A DNA stretch of 64,000 nucleotides from Cladopsammia gracilis (taxonomy: Eukaryota > Cnidaria > Anthozoa > Scleractinia > Dendrophylliidae), in the NCBI GenBank assembly GCA_022457155.1, contig JAJGOT010000047.1, positions 1,577,001-1,641,000 on the forward strand, written 5' to 3'. Positions 24,601-39,600 of the stretch are shown here, piece after piece (positions within the stretch are counted from its first letter, which is position 1; the number at the start of each line of letters is the position of its first letter). A model generated the notes under the pieces. That model ran no database searches and was not told the origin of the DNA. It saw only the letters and a program-made list of their open reading frames with translations. The position numbers and the translations under genes are program-made.

Positions 24601-27600
24601 TGGTCATAACTATGCTTCAAATATGAGACCATACAACTACGAAAAAGAAAGAGCAAGACAACTACCGTATACCACAAACTCATGTTGTCTAAGCACTGAG
24701 AGGGCAGGGGTAAGGTTCACGTTAGCCTTGGGAAATTGGATCATCACTTTTAAAGTGTATATGACAGATTTTTTTCATTTGCTTGTTGGAATCTATATGG
24801 CGTTCTGATAAGAAAGTCGAAAAATGTTTTTCTATATCGATTTTTCTTGTTTCTGATTTAACCATCTAAAAATGTGAAATTTCACTTCTAGTGGGTTACA
24901 AAGCAATGCAAGAAGAAAGACTGGAAATGGTACGCTGTGACATCAATACAAGAATGCCAGTATCGCCGTTTCTCAGTTCTTCCATTTTTTGGTGCGTGTT
25001 GCTACAACCATAGACAACACACCTTAATAGAACCATGTATCTTCCTCAGGGCTCACCAAAAAATGTGAGGAACCAAGAAACCTTGACATCGGCATTCTTG
25101 TATTGACGTCACAGTGGACTATTTCGAGTCTTTCTTCTTGTGCGGTTTTGCACCTCACCGGAGGTAAAATTTCACGTTTTTAGATGGCTAAAACACAGAA
25201 AAGAAAATTGAGATTTTCTTATAAGAACACTATGTAGATTCCATCAAGCAATTAATAAAAATCTGTCATATACACTTTAATCCTTCTGTTTCAACTCGTC
25301 AATATGTGAAGTGTTGAACAAGTTATAGACGACGGGGACAATGCAAATTATCACTCCTTCCCTCTTTCTACCGGCTGTAAATTTTTCTTGGTAATTCTGC
25401 TGACCAGTGCATAAGGCTGGCACATATATTTCAAATGTGATAGGTACTGGTCACCTGCCACACCCATGGGAATGGCATTGGAGAAAGGGGATAAATTTTT
25501 CACAAACTCTAAACCAGGCGAAAAAAAAAGGCATTTAATTTGCAAAGTTTAACTATTCAGATAAAAGCTACAGAGCAGTACGTACATTGTTGTGGTGCTG
25601 TTAGTTCTGTAATATTATTGTTGCAGAATATGGAATTCACTCAATGCTTACCACTCCAGCCAGTTTCATGAAAAGCTGCTTGAATGAAGAGTCCATTGCC
25701 TCACTGTCCTCCTTGCTCTGCCCTTGGTACTATAAGACAACAACCAAATTAATTACCAGTGGGAAATAAAAATATCAGCTAAGAGGCATTATGGCACAAT
25801 AATTTGTAGACCATCCAGTGGTTAAATCGCATTCCCACGGCACAAAGTAACAGGCAGAAAATTGAAATTTAGCAGTTCAGTTTCAGTTTTTTTATTACAG
25901 TTGAACCTGCATATGACTGCCCAGTATTAACCCTCGGGCAAACATGCAAACTTATACCCCAAATGTGGTACGGGGGTGTTACAATGTTTTGAAAATATTT
26001 TACATCTAACAGATAGCCTGTGATGTGCTCTACAAGATAAAGTAAATGTTATGGGTTGTAGCGCTGCTGGAGGTCCGTGAGGTCATCCAACATGGCTGAC
26101 AATATGGCCGCCATCTTGGATTTTACTTAAAATTCAACTGTATCGGGAAAATGTGGAAATTGCAAATATGTTTTGCTGCATTTGTAAAATGATACATTCA
26201 ATTAGACATTTTGCTGCTTTTGTTAGCATTTTATGTTTTTTCACCGAAAAAGGTGAAAAACACTCTCTTTTATTCAAAAATGGCTTGACTTCATGCTACT
26301 TATGACGTCATATTTTGTTACCATAGCAACAGGTTGTTGCCAAACTTTATCAAAATGCGTCAAAAGGATAAACAAACAGCTACTGAAGACGGCATGTACC
26401 AAATGATCTCTGGATGTATGGAGTATGTAAAATAGCTCATCCAAGTAGTTACTTCAGTCCTGGTTCATTCAAAGTTTTTCTCAATCTATTATAGAGCAGT
26501 TTTCAATTGAGTGTCGTATAACCAAAACCAAAGTAATTACTCTGACCAATCACAGCAGTCGTAAACAATCCAATGAACCAATCACAGCTCGAAGCAATTA
26601 CATGTCGACGGCGCCAAGCGCGGGAAAACGCGTGCAAGCAAATCATGATTGGTTTTGGTTTTACCTCTAATTGGTCGAGAAAGTGGTGCAAGAATTTTTA
26701 GCCAATCACAAAGCGTACCAATGCAAAACCAAAGCAATTGTGTAAAAACTTTCAATGCTCAATTGAAAACTGCTCTATTCCTCCTCTGTTAACTCTGTTT
26801 TGATGAAGATATGTTGTGTACGTGGTTGCTATTTCATATCTGCCCCATCAGCCGAATGTACTGTAATTAATTTGAATATTGTTACTACAGATTGCTGTTT
26901 ATTCCCTTACTGTTATTGCCTTCGACGATAGGAGAATGCTTTCTAATCTTGTGAAGGCAGGCTTTTTTGTGATTTTGCTAGGTCTACGCCAAATTAGCCG
27001 CCCTGCACATTTTTCAGGTGCACCTCGACTGGAAACTGGTACCCACTCCAAGCCTCACTTTCGTACTCATGCCCAGACTCCCCCAAGCATCGAACACAAC
27101 CTTTTAATCTGTGATTACTACTAGTCTAGTATTTAACTATGTTTTAAGTTTCTTGGGTAGATGCCCCGCATGGGGCTTTGTGTCATGTTAGGGCCTTTTC
27201 CCTTTGCTACATATTATTTTGTATGAGCTTGTGTAGGCCCGTCTCACAAACCCTGTTCTTATAATTCTGTGGGACGTTAAAGAACCCACACACTAGAGCA
27301 GAGGACGTAGTCCCCGGTGTTGTGGTCTATCTTCAGTAGGCTCATAAATGGACCGATAGTGGCAGCCAGCAGCGCCCTTTGTATGCTGACGTCCGAGCCT
27401 ACTGTGTAATATGGAAAAAGAGGACATGTATCTTTCTGTCCTCTTATCCACAACATTACATTACATGACAATAAAGTTGATAAAATAAAAGAGTTTTCTA
27501 AACTGAGGATGCAATCAGTGGTCTTTTAAAATCTTTAAACTGGACAAAAACAATATCAATAATGGAAATTTAGCTGCATTTCATAAATTTCTTAAAAATG

Positions 27601-30600
27601 TGAATTCGGCAGCCATGTTGGTGTTTTAACTTGTTTAGTTATTAGATCAACATCGGAGGATACAAAGTTCCCTGAATTTCTAAATATTCTTTTCCTTATA
27701 ACTTGGTTATTAAAAGTTGTCAGGCTTCAAAATTTTGCTAAGTTGTTTCATTCAGCCTTTTCTACAACATCTTAAAGTCTCTGGTGTTGCCATAAAACCC
27801 AGACCAACACAATGCTCAATACATAGATTAAACGATCTATAAAGGTAACAAAACTGCACTTATCGACTTACCTTAGCTCGACGCTCATCTTTGGACTGGA
27901 TGGAGGTTTTAACATCAACTTTGCTGTGAAAAGAAAAGATGTCAGATGTTCATTATGTCACGAGAGTGGGATAAAAAAAATCTGAGTTCCGACAGGATTC
28001 AAACCTATGACCTTCTGCACACTGGTCGGATGCTCTAACCACTGAGCTACGAGAGACTCGTGGCAAGTTAGGTCATACAATGTATACTAGGTTCATGCAT
28101 GGCATGCGTCCTGTGTACTGCTAGGATCAGTAATGCTAAAAGTGTCATGTGAGGTGATAAATAAAGAAACATGGTAAATGTTAAACTATATTGTATGACA
28201 TGCGTCCTGTGTACTGCTAGGAACAGCAATGTCAAAAGTGTCATGTGAGATGATAAATAAAGAAACATGGTAAATGTTAAGCCGGGTAATTAAATGAGAA
28301 AGATGTGATGTTCAAAGTTCAACATGTCACGAGTGTGGGACAAAAAAAAAATGAGTCCCTGACTGATTTGTACATACGGTACATATATTCGATGGTCATG
28401 CCTCCTGTTGAAATCAACGACAGACAGCTACCAAAAAATCAGTTCATCGTTTTTGGCTCTGAAACTGTTAAAATTTAAATATTGAATATTAGGCCAGGTC
28501 TTGGTTTATAGCCAGGATTGGTTTACAGGCAAATTAATAATCATGGTAAATAGCATACCCTGAAGCCACGGGCTTTTCAGAGAAGATTCGCACAATGAAT
28601 TCACCAGTATGGTTTGGTTCAAATGTGGTTGGGATAATAAGGTAGGATCCAGGGTCTAACAGATAACGGCCAGTGACCTCACGGCTGTTGATAAACACCG
28701 GAGAGCGTGCAGTAGAAGCATGATAGGCAAAGTAATCTCTTTCTGCCCTACCACCCTTCAAATCCTCATCTGTGATCTGGAAAACAACAAAACACCCAAA
28801 GAAACTGTTAGTAGTAAAAAAGATTAAAACCACATTAAAAGCTCTACATTGTGTAAATTGTTTACACTTAGTCTAATTATTTTAATTTTTGATTGATGGG
28901 TCAGAGGAGATTTTAGCAGTACTTTCCAGAGGTGCAGCTGTTTATTCCATTGTACAGAGTGATTCTAACTTTTGAGTCTGTTGATGAAATCCTACACTGC
29001 ATAGTAACCATCAAAATAAAAGTTCTGTTACAGCACATTCTGTTTGTTTTCTAAAATAACTTGTTTACAAAATCGAATTCCTTGAATTCCTCTGTTATGT
29101 TGTGTCATGGAAGGATTGACCCTTTCACTCCTAGAGTCAATAATGGAGACATGTAGTTTAGTTCAAACTTTTGAGTCTGTGGAAGAAATCCTATGGTGTG
29201 ACCAATCAAATGAAACATCTTCGGTAGTACTTTTGCATAGTACCATATTTTGTTTTTCAATTTTTTATGAAATGAAATTTGGGAATTTTCTTGAATTTTG
29301 ATGTTTGGTACTTTTGGGTTAAAGGGTTAAGGTGTTACCCTATCACTCCCAGAGTCAGTTATGGAGACATGTTATACAGTTGCAACTTTGAGTCCGTCAA
29401 TAAAATCCTATGGTGCAACCATCATCAAATGAGACCTCTTCTACTGTACTTTTGCATAGTACCATTTGTTTTTCAATATTTTACAAAATGAAAGCATTAC
29501 AATTTAAGAAAGAAAAACAATTAACATACTTTGTAGATAGAGAAGCCAATGGTCAACATGGGTTTTCCTTCTTCTGCCTTCAATTTGCGGCGCTTGGTCT
29601 GCATGAGTGCTACCGTTAATGAGCACTTGTCATCTGCATCGTCATCAGCATCTTCCAAGTCAACTCTGAATAGAACCACAACTGTTTACTAAAATATTAA
29701 TGAAGTTAAATGGAATTTAACCCAGTTAACAACTGGGAGCAATCATTGTATTAGTGTGGTTATGTTTGGTAGCGTATAGTGTTTGGCGTGGGATTTTTGT
29801 GCAGCGTATCAGCATGTCATTTTTTGTAGCTTGTTCATTTCATAATTATACATTCTAGGGTGAATTGCAGTGTGCCAGGTTCTATATAACAGGTCAGCGG
29901 CTTGCCATGTTAGCAGTTGCAGGATCAGCGGTCTTTGGGTTTGGGGTCAGACTCATAGCAAGTCATTCTTCCTATGTTCATCGTTGTTTCACATGGTGCG
30001 AAGAAGTCACTTTTTTTCCACTGGTCAGTGTGATGGGTGTTCTGGGGTGCATTGGGAGGGGGGGGGGGGGGGGGGAAGGCTTATGGCTGGGTTGTGGGCA
30101 GTGCCAGCCTTTCAGGCAGTTTTCCATCTTGGGACTGGGGTCTCACCACTGGCTTAGGTTTATCCCCGGGTACCCAACCTCCAATTGCGATGTGGTTGTT
30201 AAATCCTGCTAGCGCATTATGGCCATTATAACAACTGTTCTAAAGAACACAATATGATTACAGTCTTTTTACTGAGCTACCCAGAGAAAGAAGGCAGTCA
30301 TTAAAGGGGCAACAGCACAGGGATTTTGTGTTGTCGTGATAACTACTAACTAAACAGTGTTTTCATCAAAACTGCACTGGATATTAACTTTTAAGCACCT
30401 TTGCTTACACAAGTAATTGATCTTAGAACATGGAGATGGAAATATCAGCCAGGTGAAAGAAGAAAGAAAAACAGGCCCACACTCGTCTTATAACTGCATC
30501 TAAATTGATTAGTATACAGCATTGAGACACTGTACCATCTTTCGGTAGCCTACTATATGGTATGATGCAGCTGTATACGAATCACTGTTTTGAGACAAAA

Positions 30601-33600
30601 CTAACGCAATACTGCATGTAAAAACATTAATATAAAGTAAAGTTCTGAAAACGTCTTTCGATACTTGTTTGTAGCCACAAACAGTAAATTGTATTATGTA
30701 CACAAACTATCATTGCCTGATTACCGGAGTGTCTGTAATAAAGAGGTTTTAAGTTTTAGTATACAAATCTGTTCTCTGGGGCCGAGATTTAGCGTCTGTT
30801 GTCCGTATTAGAGAGGGTCTGTATTATAGAGGTTCTTTTATAAAGAAAATATGATATGTGAGACTTTTGTCGGGACACAGGAAACTGTCTGTAATAGAGA
30901 GGGGTTTGACTGTACCTGAATTGAGGATTTGAGGCAAATGTATTGAGAAAGTTTCGGCATCCCCCAGCTGATGAACCACGAATCCAGGCACCCTTTTCAG
31001 TGCGCCCTTCCCAGTTATTAGCCTGTCCACCTCCTGTCTTGGCACTGTCTGGCCCCAAGTGGCAAATTTCCAACTTGTCATAGTATCTAAAGAAATCATC
31101 GAAGGACATCCTGCAATGACAAAAGAAAGAAGATTGTGTTGTCCATTTTTTTGTGTTCGTTCATTCATTAAATAGATTAAAAAGAGATTTTATGTAAACA
31201 AAACAAGACTTGCATTTTGTAATTCTATCTTCACTCGCGTCGCCTTATGCAAATATGTTTGTGTATTTTTTGCAATTTTGATTTCCAAATCAGTTTCTCT
31301 GGCAATTTTTCACTCTAAAGTGATTTTTCACACCGTGTTCACGCCGATTCTGAGGAATTTCATGGAAATTAAATTTTATTGCATTTCACGGTTGTTAGCG
31401 TGAATTAAGCCTCACAGTGAAAATTTTTAAGCCAGGTTTTCCTCTGGAGGGTCACAAATGATGTCATAGCCATTACCATGGCAACAGTATGACCCTCTGA
31501 AAAGCTCAGTTTAAAATTAATTCAATGACCTATTAGTTTTTCTCTCATTTTGGAAAATGGCACTTTCTGTTCCACCTTCCTTCCACTCCACTGGAAATGT
31601 ATGTAAAATTAATATTTTGGAAGTATTAGTGATAAAGTATAAATAGACAACTTTTTTTTCTTTTTGCATTTGTATCGTAATTATTATTTCTCTTTTGTTT
31701 CCTTTTTCAATTGATTGTTAAAGCTTTACATTTTCTATTTGTAATTAAAAAATCTTATTAAAAAAAATAAAAATAAATAAATAAACAACTTACCAAAACT
31801 CTCCATCGTCAGCAAATTGAAGGTTCATCCTTCTTTTCTCACTTTCAGAGAGTTGTCGCCACTCAGAGGACCTAAAGGAAACCATTTTAAGAAGAACTCC
31901 CATTATTTTGATTAATTACTCATACGTGAAGCGGCATGAGGTAAGGTTTCGGCTCCATTTTTCTTGTTTTTATTTTTTGTGTCACGATTTTGCATGCAAA
32001 TTAGGCACGCATATTTTAAATTGTGCACTTCTGGTTCACAGCTTCCCCACTACAATTCGTGTTTAGTGACTTCGGGCTACTCTCACTTCCAGTAAAAGAG
32101 CGTTACTTAAGTGTCACGACAGCATCTCCTACAACCCTACTTACATATTAAGTAATGTTCACGTTTGGTATATATAAGACTCAGAAGAATCACAGGCTTC
32201 ATTGTGGTACAGCCTTCATTTCCAAAACAATCAATAGTAAAGAACGTGGTTTGCAGGAACGATGACTGAATGAAAGGAGTACTCTTCACCATGTTGAACA
32301 TCTTCTTATCATGTTTAAAATATATCATAAAACGTTCTTACACATGCGCATGAGTATAGGCTGCTTGGAGCCTCTTGTTTTAAATTAATTAAATTAACCC
32401 TTCAACTCCCAAGAGTGCCAAAAGTAAAAAATATTTCAAGAAAAATCCCAAATTTCATTTTGGAAAATAGTATACCCTATTGTGTAAGCTTTTAGGGGGG
32501 AGAAACTTAACTACAAGGTGGTTGCTACGGAAGAGTTCCAAACATCATACGAGTTTCTTTACTTCCTCAGCTATATGATGTTTGGTCACATTCATTCTGT
32601 TAATGGTTCCATCAAATTTTATGAGTCACAACAGGGCTCGAAATTGCGACCAATACGGTCGCATTTACGACTTAATTTTTGTGTTTGCGACTAAAACTTC
32701 CAGAGGAGTCGCAAATTTGCGAGTAGTTTTCGCCGTGGCCAATAACGAAATAAAAAGCCTAGCAGTTGCTACTTTGCCACTATTTTTGCCGAAATAAATA
32801 AAGTACTGAAAAAATATATTGTTGTGTGCCTTGATTATCGTAGACATTTGAAGATATGGGGTAAAATTGTACGTATTTTACCCGCAATGTTACGATGCAA
32901 TGCTATTCCCTCGATCGCGGCTGCCATTGCAGTGGTTTCTTATTCATATGTATTGCAGGCTCATATTTTTGATTGTTAAATTGCTGGATTAGAGCTGTCA
33001 TCGCAGCCGATCGCGGCCAGGTAGAATCGACCAAAGTGTCATCAATTTCGCAACGGTGACGGATGTTTAAGTGGATATGTTCCAAGATTGTATCCTTTCT
33101 GGAAGCTAATTTCAACAAAAAATTTAATTTTCAGTTGTACACTTGTTTTAAGATCGAGAAAAATGTCTTGATCATTATGACTGTGGCAGCCAAGTTTATA
33201 GTATTGCATGTTTCGTTCTGTACATGTACAGTCATCATTTTTAGAGATAACGTGAAAGCTGTTGAAGTAATAAAATCAGTCTTGTTAATCATTTGTTAGT
33301 CAAAGTTATTTTTTAACTAATTGTTGCTACTTAATTTTGCAACTAAAATTTGTGAACTTGCGACTTGATTTTCGTATCTAGTCGCAAAATGGTGACTGAA
33401 CTTTTTTTTAAATTTCGAGCCCTGCACAACCATGCATATTTTAATTAGTACATGTAAGTCATGTGACCAGAAAATAAAAACCCTTAAAACTCAAACATCT
33501 TGCTTTTTTTTCCCAATAAAACCAATGTCAACAGCTTAAAAATATTCTAATAAAAAATCTGTAGCATGGATTTGTTAAAATTCATGTTATTGAAAAAGCT

Positions 33601-36600
33601 ACATTTAGACGTCATAAAGGTGTATTTTAATACATTTTTCTTTTATAACTTTTCTTTATTTCGCCTAAAGGTAATTCCATGTTACAGATTTTAAAAAAAA
33701 TTGAATTGCTTATAATGATTCGCCAAAAAAATCAGATTTTTATCTGTTTTCCTTTGAATTTTTGCACTTTTTCATTCTTACACATGGTTGGAACTGGCAC
33801 TAGTTGTGCATGTACAATGTTGATTTAGTGATGTCTTGTGTTCAGTTTCATAGTTCCCACCATATTAGCAGTTTATGACATGTGAGAAAATTAATGTTAA
33901 CCATGAAATAATGTCCCTAGCAATGACTCTAAAACTGCAACCCCCTTAAAGAAACCTCAGTAACACATCTCCCCTATGACTTAAAAGAACTGACATGTTC
34001 AGTTCCTATTGGGAGAACATTCTAACTTGGTCTTGTTCTCTTCTGTGCACATTTTAGCTTGGTCCATACAAACTTCCCCCAAGAAACAGATGCCTGGAGC
34101 TAAAGGGGCAACATCACCATTTTAGCATCATTTTAAAAATCAAAAAACAAAACAAATATCATCAATGCATTTTTTCTTCCTTTCATTGGCTGAGAGCCCA
34201 CCATGTGATCTTGATCTACTTGCCACTGACTAACCGTAATATCTTGCTCAATCTTGTCCAATAACTGATAATTTTCTGCATAAATGAAAACCTAAAAATA
34301 GTGCTCAAATTTTGATAACATTTACTATACCAGTGGACTGAAGATATAAAAATGTTTTTTTGGCTGCAGATGGCCTGGATGAAAATGGATTGCAATTTGA
34401 AAAAATAGAATTCTCCCTTTGTGTCTTAGAAAAATCTCTTAAATCTGATTGTGACTCATTGTCTCTTTGAGTAACCACTTGACATTTTCCTGTCAATGCT
34501 CTACGAGCATTTTTTTTTTAAGGAAAAGGTACTTAGTCATACATTTAGTTGAGTTTTGACTGAAAAGAGCAAAATCCCTGTGACGTTGCCCCTTGAACTC
34601 TTCAACTCCCAAGAGAACCAAACATCAAAATTCAAGAAAAATCCCAAATTTCCATTTGTAAAATATTGAGAAACAAATGATACCACGCAAAGGTACTGCT
34701 GAAGGGGTTTTGTTTGAATGGTCACACCATAGGATGTCGTCCACAGACTCAAAAGTTAGAAAAAATGGTACCATGCAAACGTACTGCTGAAGAGGTTTCA
34801 TTTGAATGGTCACACCATAGGATTTCATCAACAGACTCAAAAGTTAGAACAAATGGTACCATGCAAAAGTACTGCTGAAGAGGTTTCATATGAATGGTCA
34901 CACCATAGGATTTCGTCCACAGACTCAAAAGTTAGAACAAATGGTACCATGCAAAAGTACTGCTGAAGAGGTTTTATTTGAATGGTCACACCATAGGATT
35001 TCGTCCACAGACTCAAAAGTTAGAACTACACTATATATGTCTCCATATAATTGACTCTGGGAGTGAAAGGGTTAACTAATTACAAACTTGTGATCAGCTT
35101 AAGTACAAGTGTAATCTATACAATATAGTAACAATGTACTCACTTGTCTCCCCAGGCACCTTCCCACTCACGCTCATTACCCCACGGGTTCCTCACACGG
35201 ACCAAGTTCACATCTCTGCCACGATAACTTACCTTGGGACAACAAGGGATTTAAATAAGAATGTAATGTGTTATAATGACAAAACAAGCAATATATGATG
35301 TCATATACTGTAGATGGGTGGTAAGTGCTCACCATAAGGTGATTCCTTAGAAATAAAAATTGACAAACAATTTTTTTAAAACTTTCCCAGATTTTTCCCT
35401 ACCAGGCATTTGCATCGTTTTCAAAAAATACAAAAAACAGACATGTGGGTCATCATGTTTGCAAAAGAGTTGTGATGGAGTAAAGTTGCCCTATATCCAT
35501 GTAGAATTGCCTATCGCGCATGCAATATTTGATTATATTACTTTATACATTGTACTTATAATGAAATGTTTGGAAAACTGTACTAGATATAATGCATTAA
35601 CCATAGGAACGATTTGATAATACGATTTACTGCAAAGGCAAATGACACTGACTCAAAATGCTCCTTACGCGTACATGTATGATCTCAAGTTCATATTAAT
35701 TTTATGGCCACGAGTAATAGGTTTGTATGCAATTTTAGCGATTACTTTATTTCCCGATGAAGAAATTTTTTTAAACTCTTTTAACTCAAAAAAGGATGAT
35801 ATTCACAGTACAATTATGCAATAAAAAAGATAGGTAACCATGCTCATTTAGGAGGAAACAACCGCTTATTCATTTGGCCAACTTATCCGTCTTGGTTCAG
35901 ACTGTATGCATGCTTGTGCATGCGCTCATGATGGAAGATGCAGAACATCATGCATATTATGTGACACCCCTCATGGATGTTATTGTTTCAATTAAGTACA
36001 CTGCTGTCTTACCGTTTCAGCTCCTGTCACAGAATATGCATGACCTTTCACCAATCCGAGATCGCCCTTTGCTTCTATCTGATTAGGCGCAGCCTGTTAG
36101 AGCAAATAATAACAATCATTAAACAATCCCAAGTTTCGAATAATGCTGACACTTGCACATTGTATGCTATGATCTAGTAAAGATGTACACATACAATGGA
36201 CATGTAGCTTTCAAGCTTCTCAAAAACATGTTAAAATTTAAAAATAACAGAAACATTAGAACACCTGACTGTCCTTAACACTTACAGTGATTGAGCAGCC
36301 CATTAGATCTCCTCGTCTCAAACCCTTCTGGATTACTTTGAACACTTCGTCTCTCTCTTCTCGCGTCCCTTTTTCTCGAATCTTCTTCATGTCAAAGTCT
36401 TCTCCCATGCCTCCAGTGAAATCCTCCATGGCCTCTACTGTCTGCCCACCCTTGAGAGCTTCATATGATCCTTGGAGCCTGGAGAAATTGTGTTTATTCA
36501 GGTTAACAGGGCTACAGTACATGTATGTCGCCAATGTCATTTTAAGGGCTGTAACAATACATTTTCTCATGATACGATTCATTTCTCGATACAAGTGCCA

Positions 36601-39600
36601 CGATACAATACATCATTAAATATGTCATCTTACTAAACCGCTTTGAATAAAATCATTTACTTCCATTCATAACAAAGCTGCAACTGTAGTATGGTAATAA
36701 ATAACACTGTCAATAACTGAGCACAACTATAGTGTGATACTCAAGAAATAGTCATTTATGGTAAGCTATCTACTTTTTGCACTGATTGTATTAACAGCTT
36801 TTGATAGAATCATTAAAATTATTGAAATTAAAATAAAATCAGAAAATAAGAAATGTCTGTTTGACTGCTTCTTGAACGACTTGAAGACTTGAACTAAGAC
36901 GTAACTTGAGCCAGTATATCGTAGTTCTGAGAAATAATGGCGAAAGATTACAATTTCTTTTACAACGTTTCTCACACCTTTGTGATCATAAAATACCTAA
37001 AATCCAAAGTCTTTCCACACCTTCGATTTAAAATGAGGATGATGCCGGTTCTAACTCAGTTTTTCCACCAACAAAGGAAGACATTTTGCGACAAAACACA
37101 AGACTGTGTCAGCTGACAACTAATTAGAACTACGCATGCATTTGTGCCACTGTCTTGAAAAATACATGATAGGAAGCATGCAAAGCTATAATGAAGCAAG
37201 TATGGAACTTTCTTGTCCGTTTCAATAAATAACTATAAAAGGGCTCGGACTTGGGTAAGGAGTCATTAAAGATTTTTACAGTAATTTCTGAATGTTGATG
37301 AAGAATCATAATATCATAATATTGCGATGTGTTGTTTAAATATCGATATTCCTATCATGACAAAAAGTATCATGGTTCACCTGTGCACTGGTGTTTCATT
37401 GCAGCACTAGCAATTTTTAGTTAGTTATTACTTTAAGAAGCCAAAGACATGTTTGTACTGATGGAAATTAACCCATAATAATGGTCCAACCAGTTTTGTT
37501 TAAAGCTACTCTACAAGTGCACTGAAACTGTAAATAACAATTATTCTGTCTGCCCAAGCCCCGTACAGATTTTTTAAAAAGCAGTTTTTGCTACACTGTT
37601 GTGGAATAATCTTCCACAGAATGTCAGAACCATTAGATCATATAAAAAGTTTAATAACAAAATCAATCGCCTTTTTAATTATGTCCACCTCGTACTCCTA
37701 CACGGCAAACATGTAAACCAGTTTTTATCTTGCTTTGTGATTCTGATGTTTTTACCGTGTTTAAATAAAGTTATGTATGTATGTGTGTACGTGCCCCCCC
37801 CCCCCCCCACTCCCCTTCCCCACCTCAGAATTTCCAGTAACCTTCCATGGGGAAGGTATGAATATTTTCTGGAACCACACATTGCTGACTTAAAACTAGT
37901 AAATTAATACGCTCCAAAAGAGATGGTCTCACAGATAAGCCACACCTACAATGTGGCGCCCAAAAGACGTGGTTTATACATAAGCGTTTGTGGTAAGTGT
38001 TGAGTGTTTACGGCAAGTGCTGAATGGTACATAACTTGAATCAAAACATGTGTACAAATGTACATACTTGGCATAGGCTTTTTCCAACAGTGCACACCAA
38101 AATTCATTTTTATCTTTTGAATGCATGAAGACCAGTTTGTTCCTGTATGTAGGCAAGCGGTCATCAATTATCACCTCTGTCCATTCACCATCTTGCCAAA
38201 TGTTGAATTTAAATGCACCACAATAACCAGGACTGGTGAAGTCATCATATTCCCCATTACATAGAACTCTATTCATCAATTTCTCTTCTTGTGTCAGAGA
38301 TGCGATTGCTGCTAGAAGCCAACAATCGCCCAACATGCCCTGGTTGATGTCAAGACGGGATGCTCCTCCCACAAGCATCTGTGGTGGGTCTGTAACCCCT
38401 TGCCTGTCCAAAAGTTCCTAAGAAAAAAAAAAACTTGTTACCTTTATTGCACTACATTAGAATATTTGATTGCATGCTGATTTGGATGGTATATGCCCTA
38501 CAGAAGGTTTTTTGGAGGTACAGTAGTGTTGCACTAGTTTAGCAAGTTGGCTTTCAAATCTGAAGGTCGTTTGTTCCAGACCTACATTGTAGTCCCTCCC
38601 ATCATGTTATTTCCTAAGACTACAAAATTTGCTCTGTACCAACTCTCTCCACCCAGGTGTATAAATGGATTTAAACAAAACAAATGAATAAATTGAATTC
38701 CCAAGGATATGTGACACTTATAAATAAGAATTTGAAATGGAAATAAACATATAGAAAAAATAAATCAAAAAGGTTAAATGCGAAAGTGTCAAGTTAATTT
38801 CTTCAACAACGTTTCGGGCTTGGCCCTTCATCAGGTTGATGACCATTGTTTTGAACAAAACAAACAATGCTTGTTTTATTTGAAAAGTTATGATAGTGCG
38901 CGCTAAGAAAATAGTGCATGAGCATGCGCGGTTCTGATAAATGGCCATGGATTACTTCATTCTGGATCAGGGTGGCTACAACCCAAGACAAAAGTAGTTG
39001 GGAAGGCTTGTAAAACGCTAAAAAATGACACTACCTTTGGGTTTCAGCTCAATTAAAGGCGCGCACAACGCTTTTTATAGCACCCCTCTCCCCCAAATCC
39101 AATGTTGAAGACGTCTATACAAAAGACAGTGTAAGTTAAGTATTTGCGTTAACAGCAACTTTGAAAGAGGGGGGACGAGGGGGGAGGGGTGAGGAAAACA
39201 AGGAACCTTCCCAACACTTTTGTCTTTGGTTGTATGAAAACTGAAAATAACTTTTAACTACTCATAAAATCAAAACTATTAACGATATAGGGCTAAGACA
39301 TCGTCCGCTAAATGATAATTCATTAGTCTTGCTTGTGTCAATGTCAGAGGTTAAAACGTTCAAATTGACGGATTATTACAAATGTATAATAATGATCAAA
39401 CGGTAACGGTTGCGTGACATAAAGCCTGTGAAAACCTCGAAATACATTGCACTCTAAACGGCCAAATATTATTACATAGGAAAGCGTTTTAGCAATGTTA
39501 CGTTATAAGTTAATGTTAATACGTGTTATTACTCAGTTCAATAATAGTTTTCTGGAACGACGCTTCAAAGTGCAGGTCGACGAAAAACATCATGTAGATG

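Larger units (their letters stand above)
15629..25729 (-). other. Calpain penta-EF-hand module, exons 11-18
   Basis: Exon 11 gives [12 protein letters not shown]; exon 12 [13 protein letters not shown]; exon 13 [11 protein letters not shown]; exon 14 SIIDLND (22 nt); exon 15 [15 protein letters not shown]; exon 16 [20 protein letters not shown]; exon 17 [14 protein letters not shown] and [13 protein letters not shown]; exon 18 [18 protein letters not shown]. Loops spanning exons 14-15 and in exon 16 have good Ca2+-ligand patterns. Exon 18 lies 2.4 kb beyond exon 17, past an 88-bp repeat array; it has a pyrimidine-rich acceptor, correct phase and a GTAAGG donor, so I include it at about 0.65. 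Its donor implies one more small exon below 15629, unidentified. Confidence 0.85.
27872..29665 (-). other. Calpain C2-like domain, exons 8-10
   Basis: Exon 8 carries an acidic loop ([10 protein letters not shown], about residues 386-395) followed by CSLTVALMQ and [10 protein letters not shown]. Exon 9 carries [20 protein letters not shown] and [19 protein letters not shown]. Both are typical of the calpain C2-like (CBSW) domain, whose acidic loop is known to influence Ca2+ activation. The 52-nt exon 10 encodes the linker to the PEF module. Exon boundaries: 29665-29530, 28776-28559, 27923-27872. Confidence 0.9.

Noticed and set aside
27958..28080. Functional tRNA on the - strand
   Set aside because: A and B boxes are present but the acceptor stem does not pair; more likely a SINE head or relic.
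36287..36619. A 110-codon + strand frame
   Set aside because: Antisense to calpain exon 3.
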